DNA of 64,000 nucleotides from Sphingobium nicotianae (GCF_018603885.1 NZ_JAHGAW010000005.1:272116-336115); one strand, 5' to 3'; numbered from the stretch's first letter, positions 54,373 to 63,409 are shown. Notes: a model not told the origin generated them from the sequence alone. Program-made: numbers and translations.

Positions 54373-56061
54373 TCACTCCTGCCTCAACGCGAAAGACTGA
54401 ACGGCATCATCAACGCTATAGCTGCTTCGAGCGAGCAAATCCGGCATCTCGGCTTGGCGCATCAAGGCGCGGATATGATCGCGAACCCTTGCGAGCTTTA
54501 GGACGACGTGCCGTTGCTGCATGAGTTGTGAGAACTCTGCGAGGGCGTCGAGCGCCGTGCTGTCGAGGTCAAAGCTCTGCTCGAGACTGAGCACCATGCG
54601 CTCGCGGTCCGGCTGCGCCGCTTGCATCGCGGCAATGCGGCCGAGCACGCGTTCGGCATTGGCAAAAAAGAGCGGCTCGGCCGGGCGGTAGATGGCCATA
54701 TCGGCTGGTAGTACGGCGTCGGGATGATAGGCGATATCGACGTAGTCACGGCTCGTACCGAGCCGGCCAAGCTCGCTCAGATGAGGCGCGGCCAAGCGGC
54801 GGATCAACACTGCCAAAGACAAAGCGATGGCGAACAGCATGCCATCGAGCACGCCGAGGATCAGAACGCCTGCCGCGGCGCCAACGGCGACGCCGAGATC
54901 GCGACGCACCTTCCACAATCGCTCGAAGGGCGCGGGGTCGAGAGCATGAACGAGGGCTGCTATTACGATTGCCGCGAGCACTGGCTCGGGGAGACCGGCG
55001 ACTAGCGGCATCGCCACGAGAATGAGGGCGCCGAGGCCCGCGGCGGCAATCAGCCCTGTCCATCGTGAGCTTGCTCCCGCAGCTTCGGCGGCGGAGCCGG
55101 CCGAGAAGCCCGCACCCACTGGCATTCCCATGACAAATGCAGATGCAAGGTTAGACAGGCCCAGCGCGCCTAGCTCCCTGTTGGGATTTATGAGATCGCC
55201 ATGCCGCAATGCCAAGGTTCGCATCGTTCCCCAGCTTTCGGCAAACAGAATGAGGACGATTGGCAGCGCCAATTGTGGAAGAAGGAGCAATTCTCTGGAT
55301 GAGGGCCACTGGATGTGATCCCACTGCGGCATGAGGTCGATCATGCCCACGCTCGCCACGCCGTGCCCTCGAAGGTCAAAAATGCTTGAGCCGACGATGC
55401 TGCCTGCCAGCACCAGCAATACCCCCGGCATCGAGGGAAAGCGTCGAAGACCGAAGAGGAAGGCGAGAGCGATGAGTGCGGTCAGCACACTCATCCAGTG
55501 CCATTGTCGGAAGCTCACGAAAATTGCTGCGAGGAGTTCGCCGATATTGCCGGCATGGAGCGGCAACCCGATGACCACCGGTAACTGCTTGATGATGATC
55601 GTTATGGCCAGGCCCAGTGCGAAGCCACGCAACACCGGGCGCGATATGAAACTCGCAAGACCACCGAGACGCGCGAGGGCCATGACGCCGAAGATGATTC
55701 CGACCAACGCCACGACAAGTGCAGCCGCCATGGCGCGACCTGTTGCGCCGAGAGGCAAGGTGGCGAGCGTTGCAGCCAGGATTGCGGCCGACGACGATGT
55801 CGGGGCGACGATGGCGAAACGGCTGCGGCCGAGAATAGTGTAGGCACATGCGCCAGCGCAGGCCGCCAAAATGGCATGCTGTGCCGGAAGCCCCGCGATC
55901 CCGGCGTATCCGATTGCCTCGGGCAGCATCAGGCCGGCGACGGAAAGACCAGCCATGAAGTCCCATGATTTCATGACTGGAGCTATATCCGCTTCGATCG
56001 CGACGATCACGAAGCTTTGTCGTGATAGACTCTGAAAATCCGATGGATCCGACCCAAGCAA
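54373..56061 (-). CDS. SulP-family anion transporter with STAS domain
   Basis: 562 residues with 10-12 membrane helices (about 35-430). SulP features: LSVAGLMLPEAIGYAGIAGLPA, PTSSSAAILAATLATL and NLASAFVMGMPVGAGFSAGSAAEAAG. The C-terminal STAS domain (about 440-555) contains FDLDSTALDALAEF. It transports sulfate, bicarbonate or a related anion. It is in one transcript with the ParB-like gene. Confidence 0.95.
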   Translation of the reverse strand: MLGSDPSDFQSLSRQSFVIVAIEADIAPVMKSWDFMAGLSVAGLMLPEAIGYAGIAGLPAQHAILAACAGACAYTILGRSRFAIVAPTSSSAAILAATLATLPLGATGRAMAAALVVALVGIIFGVMALARLGGLASFISRPVLRGFALGLAITIIIKQLPVVIGLPLHAGNIGELLAAIFVSFRQWHWMSVLTALIALAFLFGLRRFPSMPGVLLVLAGSIVGSSIFDLRGHGVASVGMIDLMPQWDHIQWPSSRELLLLPQLALPIVLILFAESWGTMRTLALRHGDLINPNRELGALGLSNLASAFVMGMPVGAGFSAGSAAEAAGASSRWTGLIAAAGLGALILVAMPLVAGLPEPVLAAIVIAALVHALDPAPFERLWKVRRDLGVAVGAAAGVLILGVLDGMLFAIALSLAVLIRRLAAPHLSELGRLGTSRDYVDIAYHPDAVLPADMAIYRPAEPLFFANAERVLGRIAAMQAAQPDRERMVLSLEQSFDLDSTALDALAEFSQLMQQRHVVLKLARVRDHIRALMRQAEMPDLLARSSYSVDDAVQSFALRQE

Positions 56062-56106
56062 GTCTCACGGATTGCCGCACAAGCCGCTATTGGGACCCTA
56101 CGTGCG

Positions 56107-56511
56107 CTACTTTTTACCGAACATGCCCAGAATGTCATTGATAGGATTACCGTCGCCATCGCGATCAAGCATTTTGGAGACCGTGCCGATCATCCCGCCC
56201 TGCTGGAGCCCGGCACCCCCCAAGCCCGAAAGCAGCGATCCTAACACGCCGCCTGCGCCTGATGCGCTACTTTGACCTGCAGCCTGAACCAAAGCAGGCA
56301 CCAACTCGGAAAGCGAAGACGCGGATAATCCCGTCTTGGTCGCCACATCGTCGATCGCCGTCTGATTGTCGATATTTGGGTCGGCAATTTGAGGAAGCAG
56401 GTGGCCGGCAGCCTGCTGGACCTGTTCAGGCGTTAGCCCGACTTTTGCGCCGATCGCAGCGAGATCAATGTTTCCACCGGCCTGGGCCATCAATTCGTCG
56501 AGCATTCCCAT
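56107..56511 (-). CDS. DUF937-like protein with a Ca-binding-like loop
   Basis: 134 residues (start 56511; ATGs at 56523 and 56505 are alternatives). MLDELMAQAGGNIDLAAIGAKVGLTPEQVQQAAGHLLPQI resembles the repeated helical units of DUF937. The Gly-rich C-terminal half ends with DRDGDGNPINDILGMFGKK, where DRDGDGN looks like an EF-hand-type loop. Function unknown. Confidence 0.75.
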   Translation of the reverse strand: MGMLDELMAQAGGNIDLAAIGAKVGLTPEQVQQAAGHLLPQIADPNIDNQTAIDDVATKTGLSASSLSELVPALVQAAGQSSASGAGGVLGSLLSGLGGAGLQQGGMIGTVSKMLDRDGDGNPINDILGMFGKK

Positions 56512-56574
56512 ATCTGTCCCCATTTCGCCGAAGCTGATGGCGGCGTCACGCGATCGCGACGCCGCCGAATTTGA

Positions 56575-57123
56575 TCACTTGTACCAGGTTTTCACACCGC
56601 CATGATGCGAACAAGCGCCCGCGTGCGTGGCCGCTTGACTGTAGGTTCCATCGTTGCATTGGGCCGTTGCGCCAGCAGGGCCTACCGCCACCGCCCGCTT
56701 GGACGTGGCAGCCGGGCGAGGCGCAGCTGGCTTCGACGCCGCAGGCGCCGGGGCGGACGCAACGCCCTTGCAGGCGGCTTTGTTTGCATTGCCCGCTTTG
56801 GAGCAATCATAGTTGCGCGTGCCAGCCGACTTCGCGGCGGGCGACGGCACTACCGCTGCGGCCGTTTTGCAAGCTGCTTTGTTGGCGTTCCCGGCTTTCG
56901 AGCAATCGTAATTGCGGGTCGCCACGGGTTTGGCGGTCGCGGCGGGCGCCGCCGCAGCAGCCTTGGCTGGGGCCGCTTTGGCAGGGGCGGGGGACGTTGT
57001 CTTGCAGGCCGCCTTGTTAGCATTGCCTGCCTTAGAGCAGTCGTAATTCCGGGCCTGAGCCGGCGCGGTAAACATCAGGCCGGCGCCAATGATTGCCGGT
57101 ATCCATTTCATGAGTCGAAGCAT
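56575..57123 (-). CDS. Secreted DUF3761 protein with three identical Cys repeats
   Basis: 182 residues from the ATG at 57123 (GCAGGAGAG upstream). A signal peptide ends near TAPAQA. Three identical 17-residue repeats RNYDCSKAGNANKAACK lie at about 25-41, 70-86 and 103-119, joined by Ala/Pro-rich linkers. The C-terminal DUF3761 motif is QCNDGTYSQAATHAGACSHHGGV. The two cysteines in each repeat suggest disulfides in the periplasm. At DNA level the repeats differ only at silent positions. Role unknown; a second DUF3761 gene lies at 59906. Confidence 0.85.
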   Translation of the reverse strand: MLRLMKWIPAIIGAGLMFTAPAQARNYDCSKAGNANKAACKTTSPAPAKAAPAKAAAAAPAATAKPVATRNYDCSKAGNANKAACKTAAAVVPSPAAKSAGTRNYDCSKAGNANKAACKGVASAPAPAASKPAAPRPAATSKRAVAVGPAGATAQCNDGTYSQAATHAGACSHHGGVKTWYK

Positions 57124-57178
57124 CTTGTCTCTCCTGCCTACTGTTTGAGTGAAGAAGTAGATGGTGTCTTTTTTTTTC

Positions 57179-57517
57179 TCAGTCACCGTCGCTCTTTTGT
57201 GATTGCCCGCCTTCGATGACTTCAAATCGGCCGCCTGGGAAATTCATCCGGATTGCGCGCGCGAAGGCGAGCAGGATTGGATTGTGATCATCACTTCCGA
57301 TGCTGCCCGCCCGTGCCTCGATCGCATCGGAAAGCGCCTCTCTGCTGATGAGGCCAGAGTCGACCGCAACCCTGAACAGGATACCGCTCAGGCCACAGGC
57401 TGCATCATTGGTGGCGACGACGACCTGTTCTAGTTCTGCGACCTTCATCCGCAGCTCGTTTATCGTTCCCTGACGGGAATCGTCGCGTTCTGCAGGCAAG
57501 TCGTCATTTGCAATCAA
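57179..57517 (-). CDS. Hypothetical protein
   Basis: 112 residues from TTG at 57517 (AGGAAG upstream). The N-terminal part is acidic with a short coiled-coil-like stretch (TINELRMKVAELEQVVVATND). The rest is helical (LFRVAVDSGLISREALSDAIEARAG). No family recognised. It ends 55 bases before the start of the DUF3761 gene. Confidence 0.55.
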   Translation of the reverse strand: MIANDDLPAERDDSRQGTINELRMKVAELEQVVVATNDAACGLSGILFRVAVDSGLISREALSDAIEARAGSIGSDDHNPILLAFARAIRMNFPGGRFEVIEGGQSQKSDGD

Positions 57518-57776
57518 ACAGACTTCCTTCCTCCTGCTGCTGCGATCGCAGCCGAGGTCATCATCGATATAACTACAGGGTTACAGGGACGGGTTGCAAG
57601 CTGCGATCGCCTCTGCGGATCATTCGAACACCGAGTGCGTTATCCAACTGGCGATAAAGAGCCCCATCCAATGGCACATCGCAATTTCGAGGTGCCAACG
57701 CATTAGCGATTCAGCCCGGTTGACGCGCACAATCCTTCTGGTCGCGACCGGCGATTTTCGTTAGCGCTTTCGGCAG

Positions 57777-58805
57777 ATGACAAGGCTCAAAAGCATATCC
57801 ATCGCACCCATTCGCATAATTTCAGCCCGTTCTGAGAAGGGTGTATCGCTCCAAAAATTGCGTTCCAAATTGATGGGGCTCGTCATGATGTCTGTTGCGG
57901 CCGGAGGAAGCGCCGCGCATGCCGGTAGCGGCAAGATCGCTCTCACATTCGACGACCTGCCAGCACTTACGCTGTCCACTGACCAATCTTATGTGAACGA
58001 TCTGACTTCACGGCTCTTAAGCGGCCTGAAGCGTCATCATCTCCCCGCCACTGGTTTCGTCGTGGAAGGCAAGCTAGATGAGCTTAATCGGGAGGCACAG
58101 ATCGCCGTTTTGAGAAGCTGGCTCGAAGCAGGCTTGGATCTGGGTAATCACAGTTTCTCACATGAATCGCCAAATAGCCTTGGCGCAAATGCATATGTCG
58201 AGGATATCGCGCGCGGCGAACCTGTGACCCGTGCCTTACTGGCAGAGTTCCATAAAACTCTCGCGTGGTATCGGTTTCCCTACCTTGAAACTGGCAATAC
58301 GGCGGCCGTCAAACACGCCATTGAGCGGTGGCTGATCCAACATCATTATCGCATTGCCCCCGTGACGATGAACGCCGACGATTGGGAGTTTTCTGAACCT
58401 TATGATGATGCTGTTGCACAGGGCGATCTGCGTCGCCAGCAACGGATCAAGCAGCAATACCTACAATATACAGATCGGATGATCAACTGGTATCAGAAGG
58501 CCGCCCGTGCGCTGTTTCGGCGCGACATTTCATACGTCATGTTGCTTCATGCTACCCGTCTCGACGCCGATTGCATCGATGACTTCGCGGCGCTGCTCAA
58601 GCGCCATCGACTGCGTGGGGTCACCTTGGCGGAAGCAATGAGAGATCCTGCTTATCGTACGCGCGACCACTATATCGGGAGCGATGGCATCGACTGGCTC
58701 GAGCGGTGGTCGCTGGTGAGCAAAAGAGAGCTTCCCTGGGAAAGTTTTGAAGATCCGCCAAAGGACATTCAAGCGGACTATGATCGCATCGACCGCGATC
58801 GCTGA
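57777..58805 (+). CDS. Polysaccharide deacetylase (NodB-like)
   Basis: 342 residues; the N-terminal ~48 include a hydrophobic signal-like stretch (LMGLVMMSVAAGGSAAHA). NodB motifs: ALTFDDLPAL (metal Asp pair), LGNHSFSHESP (two metal His) and RFPYLETGNT. It removes acetyl groups from a carbohydrate such as peptidoglycan or an exopolysaccharide, in the periplasm. The exact start is uncertain because no strong ribosome-binding site precedes 57777. Confidence 0.92.
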   Translation: MTRLKSISIAPIRIISARSEKGVSLQKLRSKLMGLVMMSVAAGGSAAHAGSGKIALTFDDLPALTLSTDQSYVNDLTSRLLSGLKRHHLPATGFVVEGKLDELNREAQIAVLRSWLEAGLDLGNHSFSHESPNSLGANAYVEDIARGEPVTRALLAEFHKTLAWYRFPYLETGNTAAVKHAIERWLIQHHYRIAPVTMNADDWEFSEPYDDAVAQGDLRRQQRIKQQYLQYTDRMINWYQKAARALFRRDISYVMLLHATRLDADCIDDFAALLKRHRLRGVTLAEAMRDPAYRTRDHYIGSDGIDWLERWSLVSKRELPWESFEDPPKDIQADYDRIDRDR

Positions 58806-59026
58806 ACGCGGCGCTGTGGCGTATCGAATGTTAGCAATGTTGCGAGGCCGCTTCGCTCATCAACGGAACAGGCGCTTTTCAAGCGAGGCCGATGACAGAT
58901 TATTGCTGGTTTCGACCATCCACGTCGGTTAGTCTGTTAGACATTCACGGTCCCGCGAAGAAACTGCGCGAGGCAATTGGGCGTGGTGACGCCGCCGCCG
59001 TGCAGATGCCTATAGGGGGTTCAACT

Positions 59027-59869
59027 ATGTCCGATGATAAGCCGCTTGCAGATGTCGACGTGACCAAAGCGTGGCAAGCAACGCAGGGTCAACAGTCGGC
59101 CGCCAAGCGCCTCCGAATTTATGCCGCGCTCGCTTGGATTGTGGCCATCGGTGGCGAAATCGCCGGGATCATCCTGCTCTACAGGCACACGTTCGACCAT
59201 GGAAACCTTGCGCTGTTGATCGGCATGCTGGTCGGTGTCGCGATTTTTGCGATTGCTGGCAGCTTGATGTGGAAGGCCGCCAACAAGCATGATCCGGCCA
59301 GCAAGGCCGAACCATTCAAGTTCTTCATCCAGAATCAGCTTGGTGCGATCGTCACACTGATCGCCTTCCTTCCACTGATTGTCCTGATCTTCATGGACAA
59401 GGACACGGACCCCAAGAACAAGAAGATTGCCGGTGGCATTGGCATCGCACTGGCCGCCATCGCCACGCTGTTTGGGATTAGCTTCAACCCGCCATCGGTC
59501 GAGCAATACACGCAGGACATGAACAAGTGCGCAGCTCAGATCAAAGCCAATGAGGCCACCACGGCTTGTTCACCGGAAGTTGCCGAACAAGCAAAAGACA
59601 TCGTCAGGGACTCCAAGACGGTGGCGGACGCAACGAAGAGCGCAACAAACCCGGCCGGCCTAGATGTAGTGTACTGGATTGCCCCAGAAAACGGTGCCAA
59701 GACCTCGTCGACGCCGCATGTGTTCCATCTTTGCGAGGGGGTCAGTCCGCTCCGCGGTAAGACTGTCAATCATGGATCGGTGACTGAGGCCTATGGTCAG
59801 AACGCCAGCCGCATCACCAAACAGATCGCGATGGAGCAAAAGCAGTGCGGCTTTAGTGGTACGCAATGA
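59027..59869 (+). CDS. Four-helix membrane protein, unrecognised
   Basis: 280 residues from the ATG at 59027 (AGGGGG upstream). Four membrane segments are visible (about 30-50, 58-78, 100-120, 130-150), followed by a soluble C-terminal domain of about 120 residues with several cysteines (CAAQIKANEATTACSPE, FHLCEGVSP, EQKQCGFSG). No family recognised. Confidence 0.7.
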   Translation: MSDDKPLADVDVTKAWQATQGQQSAAKRLRIYAALAWIVAIGGEIAGIILLYRHTFDHGNLALLIGMLVGVAIFAIAGSLMWKAANKHDPASKAEPFKFFIQNQLGAIVTLIAFLPLIVLIFMDKDTDPKNKKIAGGIGIALAAIATLFGISFNPPSVEQYTQDMNKCAAQIKANEATTACSPEVAEQAKDIVRDSKTVADATKSATNPAGLDVVYWIAPENGAKTSSTPHVFHLCEGVSPLRGKTVNHGSVTEAYGQNASRITKQIAMEQKQCGFSGTQ

Positions 59870-59905
59870 TTGGACTGGTGCTGCCCAGCGTGATGAGTGG
59901 CAGCA

Positions 59906-60166
59906 TTAGAGCCAGCGGGCGACGCCGCCGTGGTGCGAACAGGTGCCGCGCCTGCTCTCGCTAAAGCTCCACGTGCCATCCCGACATTGCGCGCTTGCCC
60001 CCGCTGGCGTGCGGGCAGCTCGCACAGGGCGGCAGACCCGATGGCCGCTCTTGGCGACATAAGTCCCAGATCCGCAGTCAGTTTGAACTTGCAGATGTTG
60101 CCGTGCCTCGGAGGCCGATGGCGTACTCGCCGCCACTAGCGCCAAGGCTGCCAAAAACCACTTCAT
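59906..60166 (-). CDS. Secreted DUF3761 protein
   Basis: 86 residues from the ATG at 60166 (GAGGGGA upstream). A signal peptide (MKWFLAALALVAASTPSASEA) precedes a short Cys-containing region and the C-terminal DUF3761 motif QCRDGTWSFSESRRGTCSHHGGVARW. It shares this motif with the gene at 56575 but lacks the repeats. Periplasmic or extracellular; function unknown. Confidence 0.8.
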   Translation of the reverse strand: MKWFLAALALVAASTPSASEARQHLQVQTDCGSGTYVAKSGHRVCRPVRAARTPAGASAQCRDGTWSFSESRRGTCSHHGGVARWL

Positions 60167-60329
60167 CTTGTCCCCTCTTGTTGGGGCCGATCCCGGGTGA
60201 CCTGCGCTCCTCAAACGACAATCCCCGCTGAGGCGTCAAGCGGTTTTCATTCCCGGGACCGGTCGTGACTTTCGCGATTCAATCGGCTGCTGCTCGGTGG
60301 CGACTGCAGCGACGCTTCAATCCGAAGTC

Positions 60330-60614
60330 CTAGTGTTTTTTGTCGGTAGACGTGCCGCCAATTCCCGAATTGTAAGGCGAACCATCGGGATTTTTGGTTG
60401 TCGGTTTATATGGGTCGACGGTCCCGGCCTGACCGGTGATCGGATTTACATTGCCGCGCGTCGACCAGTTGTCGAGCTTCGTCGCGTTGGGGTTCGTTTG
60501 AACGTGTGGCGCTACGTACGTTCCGTCCGCCCTCGTATACCCTGTAACTGTGTGCGTGCCCTGAGCGAATGTTGCAGTCGAAATAAGCGACAGCAATACA
60601 GTAAAATATTTCAT
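60330..60614 (-). CDS. Small secreted protein
   Basis: 94 residues; the ATG at 60614 follows GGGGAGA. A signal peptide (KYFTVLLSLISTATFAQG) precedes a polar Gly/Thr/Pro-rich body: GYTRADGTYVAPHVQTNPN, NWSTRGNVNPITGQAGTVDPY. This pattern recurs in small secreted proteins of many bacteria without a known function. Confidence 0.75.
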   Translation of the reverse strand: MKYFTVLLSLISTATFAQGTHTVTGYTRADGTYVAPHVQTNPNATKLDNWSTRGNVNPITGQAGTVDPYKPTTKNPDGSPYNSGIGGTSTDKKH

Positions 60615-60797
60615 GGCGTTCTCCCCAAAATGACATGGACTGTATATTTAAATCATGTCCACGCCGTTGCCAGACTTAGCATCGATACCATCAGCAGCTT
60701 CTGTTATCCATCAATAATCTGGATAGAAACTAACTTGCAGATAATTCTTCGACCGCAAAACACGGCATAGCCGACATTTGACAGCATTCAGCCGAAA

Positions 60798-60824
60798 TCA
60801 TGGCAAAACAGTATTTTGCCATGA
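60798..60824. repeat. Perfect 11-bp hairpin in an intergenic region
   Basis: TCATGGCAAAA (60798-60808) pairs with TTTTGCCATGA (60814-60824) around a 5-base loop. It lies in the gap 60615-60886, which otherwise shows no gene. It could be a terminator for the small minus-strand gene ending at 60887 or a regulator-binding site. Confidence 0.5.
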
Positions 60825-60886
60825 GTTGAGAGCGCGAACTAAGATGGCCGCAGGGCTTGCATGACCGGCCATGTTATAGATGCATT

Positions 60887-61009
60887 TCAGCCGATAAGAC
60901 AAACTACGCTCACAAGTATGGCTAGGGCCATGACGCCTGTTTTGAGGAGTTTCTTTCGCGGTACCCTTGCTTCCACCGCGTTTTCGTTCTCATTGTTGTC
61001 GTTCGCCAT
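60887..61009 (-). CDS. 40-residue one-helix membrane protein
   Basis: A 40-codon frame starting at 61009 after an ideal AGGAGG with 5-base spacing. A polar Asn/Glu-rich N-terminus (MANDNNENENAVEARVPRKK) is followed by a hydrophobic helix (LLKTGVMALAILVSVVCLIG). The ribosome-binding site and the positively charged membrane-entry motif support a real small protein. No family recognised. It is divergent to the PIN-like gene at 61094. Confidence 0.55.
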   Translation of the reverse strand: MANDNNENENAVEARVPRKKLLKTGVMALAILVSVVCLIG

Positions 61010-61093
61010 TTTCCCCTCCTGGCTGATCAACGCCGAAGGCTAGCAGTGCTGAGAGCTTGGCGCTAGGATCCGTGACGGGGAGGGGGGGGAGCA

Positions 61094-62233
61094 ATGTCCA
61101 TTTTTTCGGTCCGTGTCATAGTCCCTGACACTTCCCACTGGGCTAAATGGATAGATGCAGCGCTGTCATCCACTTCGCCCGATCATGCCGCGGCGATCGG
61201 TCTGTATACCGCCATGATTTCTGCTGGGCGCATTCCGCTGCTGTCGTGGCATCATCTAGAAGAGTTGCTGGCGATCGAAGATGAGCATTGGGCGAGGAGG
61301 CGCATTGCCTACATTCAAGCCCTTCCGCTTGTTGCTTATCCGAAATTCTCGCCCGACGGTGCTCATCCTGGCTCGGTGGTTGACGTTCTGAGCTCCGAAG
61401 TTGCTGCAGTCCTAGAGGGCGCACGATCGCTTGAGCAAATCCGCGATAGTGCTCGGACGAGGCTGATTAAAACCGGACCGGGAGTGCAGGCTATTGGTTC
61501 AGAAGCATGGGTCTGGGACGTATTGCGGACCGAATTCATCGAGCGAAGAGACAATGCTAAGCTCATCGCGGCAACTAAAAGAATTCCCCTCTTTGACGAA
61601 AGCAGGACAGTCGGGGAAATTTCGAAGGGGTCAATCAGATCACTCAATGAGCAGGCGATAATGTTCGCGCAGCTCCGAGGTCAAATTTCCGACCACATTC
61701 AGAATCGGGGTGACCGCGAAATTTCTGACCCCGCCGCCATGGCCGGCGATTTCATGGCGGACGTGTTGAAGTTGGCGGTTCCGGAGGGGCTCACTGTGAG
61801 GCGCCTACTGGAAATCGCTCTAACGGCTCAGGGGATCGACGTGACTGAAATTAGGGATGACATCGTTCTTTCAGAGCTGAACGAACTCGGTGTGTTTCGT
61901 CAAAGACTGGAGATCGTCGCCGACAACATTGGCGTGCCGTTCGCACAACTCAAGGCGACGATCGACATGCGCATGCTACCTAGCTGGCAAACTCAGCGGG
62001 CATTGGCAAAGTTCGGCCAGGAAAGAATCCGCAGCTCTGGGAGCGATGTGGTCGACGGCAGCTTGGCTGCGTTAGCGCCATATGTTGCAGAGTTGTTCGT
62101 GGACAAGCGCACCGCTGAGGACTTCAAGCAGTTGGGAACAAGGGCCGGTCCTGTAACTGGGTTATTCGGCCGGATCAGACGGACGTCGAGATTCACCGAC
62201 CTGCTGCGGTCCGAGAATGACGAGAGCAAATGA
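61094..62233 (+). CDS. PIN-like domain protein, unrecognised family
   Basis: 379 residues. The N-terminal strand RVIVPDTSHWAKWIDAAL resembles the first Asp motif of PIN nucleases. The C-terminal VDGSLAALAPYVAELFVDKRTAEDF resembles the final PIN motif (D...A..PYV...DKR). The long helical middle (about 60-300) is unlike ordinary VapC toxins. It would be a metal-dependent RNase if the reading is right. Its stop overlaps the next start (ATGA). It is first of a run of unrecognised genes that includes a HEPN-like one. Confidence 0.6.
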   Translation: MSIFSVRVIVPDTSHWAKWIDAALSSTSPDHAAAIGLYTAMISAGRIPLLSWHHLEELLAIEDEHWARRRIAYIQALPLVAYPKFSPDGAHPGSVVDVLSSEVAAVLEGARSLEQIRDSARTRLIKTGPGVQAIGSEAWVWDVLRTEFIERRDNAKLIAATKRIPLFDESRTVGEISKGSIRSLNEQAIMFAQLRGQISDHIQNRGDREISDPAAMAGDFMADVLKLAVPEGLTVRRLLEIALTAQGIDVTEIRDDIVLSELNELGVFRQRLEIVADNIGVPFAQLKATIDMRMLPSWQTQRALAKFGQERIRSSGSDVVDGSLAALAPYVAELFVDKRTAEDFKQLGTRAGPVTGLFGRIRRTSRFTDLLRSENDESK

Positions 62234-62457
62234 CCAAGAGCGAGGCAGAGAAAGCTATCCGCTACATGGCCACGAAGTGGGCGAGAGCGGCTGGCGTCGT
62301 GAAGGGGCAACGGGACATGCCAGACTTTGACGAGTTCGTCTCGTGGGCGCGGTCAGAAGGATACGGGCATTATTTCGACTTCAGGTCGACGATAGGCGCT
62401 ATGGAAGATGCAGAGCGCTGGTTCGACGAGGAGCTTGGTCAGGCCTGGCGGAACTAG
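62230..62457 (+). CDS. Small hypothetical protein coupled to the PIN-like gene
   Basis: 75 residues, acidic and aromatic-rich (DFDEFVSWARSEGYGHYFDFRSTIGAMEDAERWFDEELGQ). Its ATG overlaps the stop of the PIN-like gene, so the two are translationally coupled and may act together, for example as toxin and inhibitor. No family recognised. Confidence 0.75.
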   Translation: MTKSEAEKAIRYMATKWARAAGVVKGQRDMPDFDEFVSWARSEGYGHYFDFRSTIGAMEDAERWFDEELGQAWRN

Positions 62458-62465
62458 GAGGAAAG

Positions 62466-62723
62466 ATGCCAACCACTCTGCTCATGAGGGATAACCCTTG
62501 GAAGCGCCAATTTCTTCGGCCGGATGGCGCGCTTCAAGAAGCCACTGCTTGGCGAGATAATGGGGATGAGATCGTCATTCAGCTCCAACTGCCTGAGCAA
62601 CATTACGTCATGCCGCTGGGATGGCAAAAGGCCGCCAAAGCAGCCGCCGAGCGAAAGATCGACGCCGGCGAAATGCTGAGCCGCGATCACGTCCTGCTGA
62701 AACTTTCCGATCTTGAGATCTGA
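62466..62723 (+). CDS. Small hypothetical protein
   Basis: 85 residues; the ATG at 62466 follows an ideal AGGAGGAAAG. Mixed alpha/beta composition (QFLRPDGALQEATAWRDNGDEIVIQLQL, GWQKAAKAAAERKIDAGEML). It starts 8 bases after the previous stop and belongs to the same operon. No family recognised. Confidence 0.7.
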   Translation: MPTTLLMRDNPWKRQFLRPDGALQEATAWRDNGDEIVIQLQLPEQHYVMPLGWQKAAKAAAERKIDAGEMLSRDHVLLKLSDLEI

Positions 62724-62796
62724 GCAGCAGTCCTTTGATTTCCCTTGAATTTGAACAATTGCAGCGAGGCTTTGCGACGGCATTAGGACCAAGGCG

Positions 62797-63351
62797 TTGG
62801 ACGAAACGAAAATCAAAGCCATCATCGAGCAAGGCACCCATCATCGGGGCTGGATCTCGAATTCCTACGCCCAGATCGAATATCTGCTGGGCGATCTGAT
62901 CATGCGCTGCCGGGTGTTTCCGGAGTATGCGGAATACACGAAGACTGTGAGCCACAGCGCCATGACGCGGGTGGGCAGGGTGCGTTCGATCTTGGCCTTA
63001 GACGGACCGATGAAGCAGTTCGCTGGCGAATTTATCGCGTTGCTCGATGCGTTCGAAGGGAACCACGAGATCCGGAACCCGCTGGCTCACGGCTTTTGCG
63101 AGTTTCATCATACGCCGGAAGGCGATGCTGGCTTCATCTTCCGAAAATTCGATCGCGTTGCTGCTGCGGAGGCGGATGACGAGGGCGCCTATATCATCCG
63201 CACCTTCCGCCTCATCGATCTGCAATATCACCGCGAGCAGCTCATCGACCAGTCGAGCCAAGCGATCCAGCTCTTCCATGACATTCACACCGCATTCGGC
63301 TGGGCCGGCACGCCAGCGACAACGAGGGAGCATGACCCGTCAAAGGTCTGA
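62797..63351 (+). CDS. HEPN-like protein
   Basis: 184 residues from TTG at 62797. A helical protein with HRGWISNSYAQIEYLLGDLIMRCR near the N-terminus and EIRNPLAHGFCEF near the centre; R-N-P-L-A-H fits the Rx4H RNase motif of HEPN domains. HEPN proteins commonly act as RNases in toxin-antitoxin and antiphage systems. The context, next to a PIN-like gene and an IS element, supports such a role, but no antitoxin is identified with certainty. Confidence 0.65.
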   Translation: MDETKIKAIIEQGTHHRGWISNSYAQIEYLLGDLIMRCRVFPEYAEYTKTVSHSAMTRVGRVRSILALDGPMKQFAGEFIALLDAFEGNHEIRNPLAHGFCEFHHTPEGDAGFIFRKFDRVAAAEADDEGAYIIRTFRLIDLQYHREQLIDQSSQAIQLFHDIHTAFGWAGTPATTREHDPSKV

Positions 63352-63409
63352 TAGCTGCGGCCCCGAGCCTTCTATCCAACAAGGCTGTGGCAGCAAGGGA
63401 GTGGGGAGC

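Noticed and set aside
57540..57551. CTGCGATCGCAG palindrome as an operator
   Set aside because: GCGATCGC cores are common in GC-rich genomes, and no linked regulator was found.
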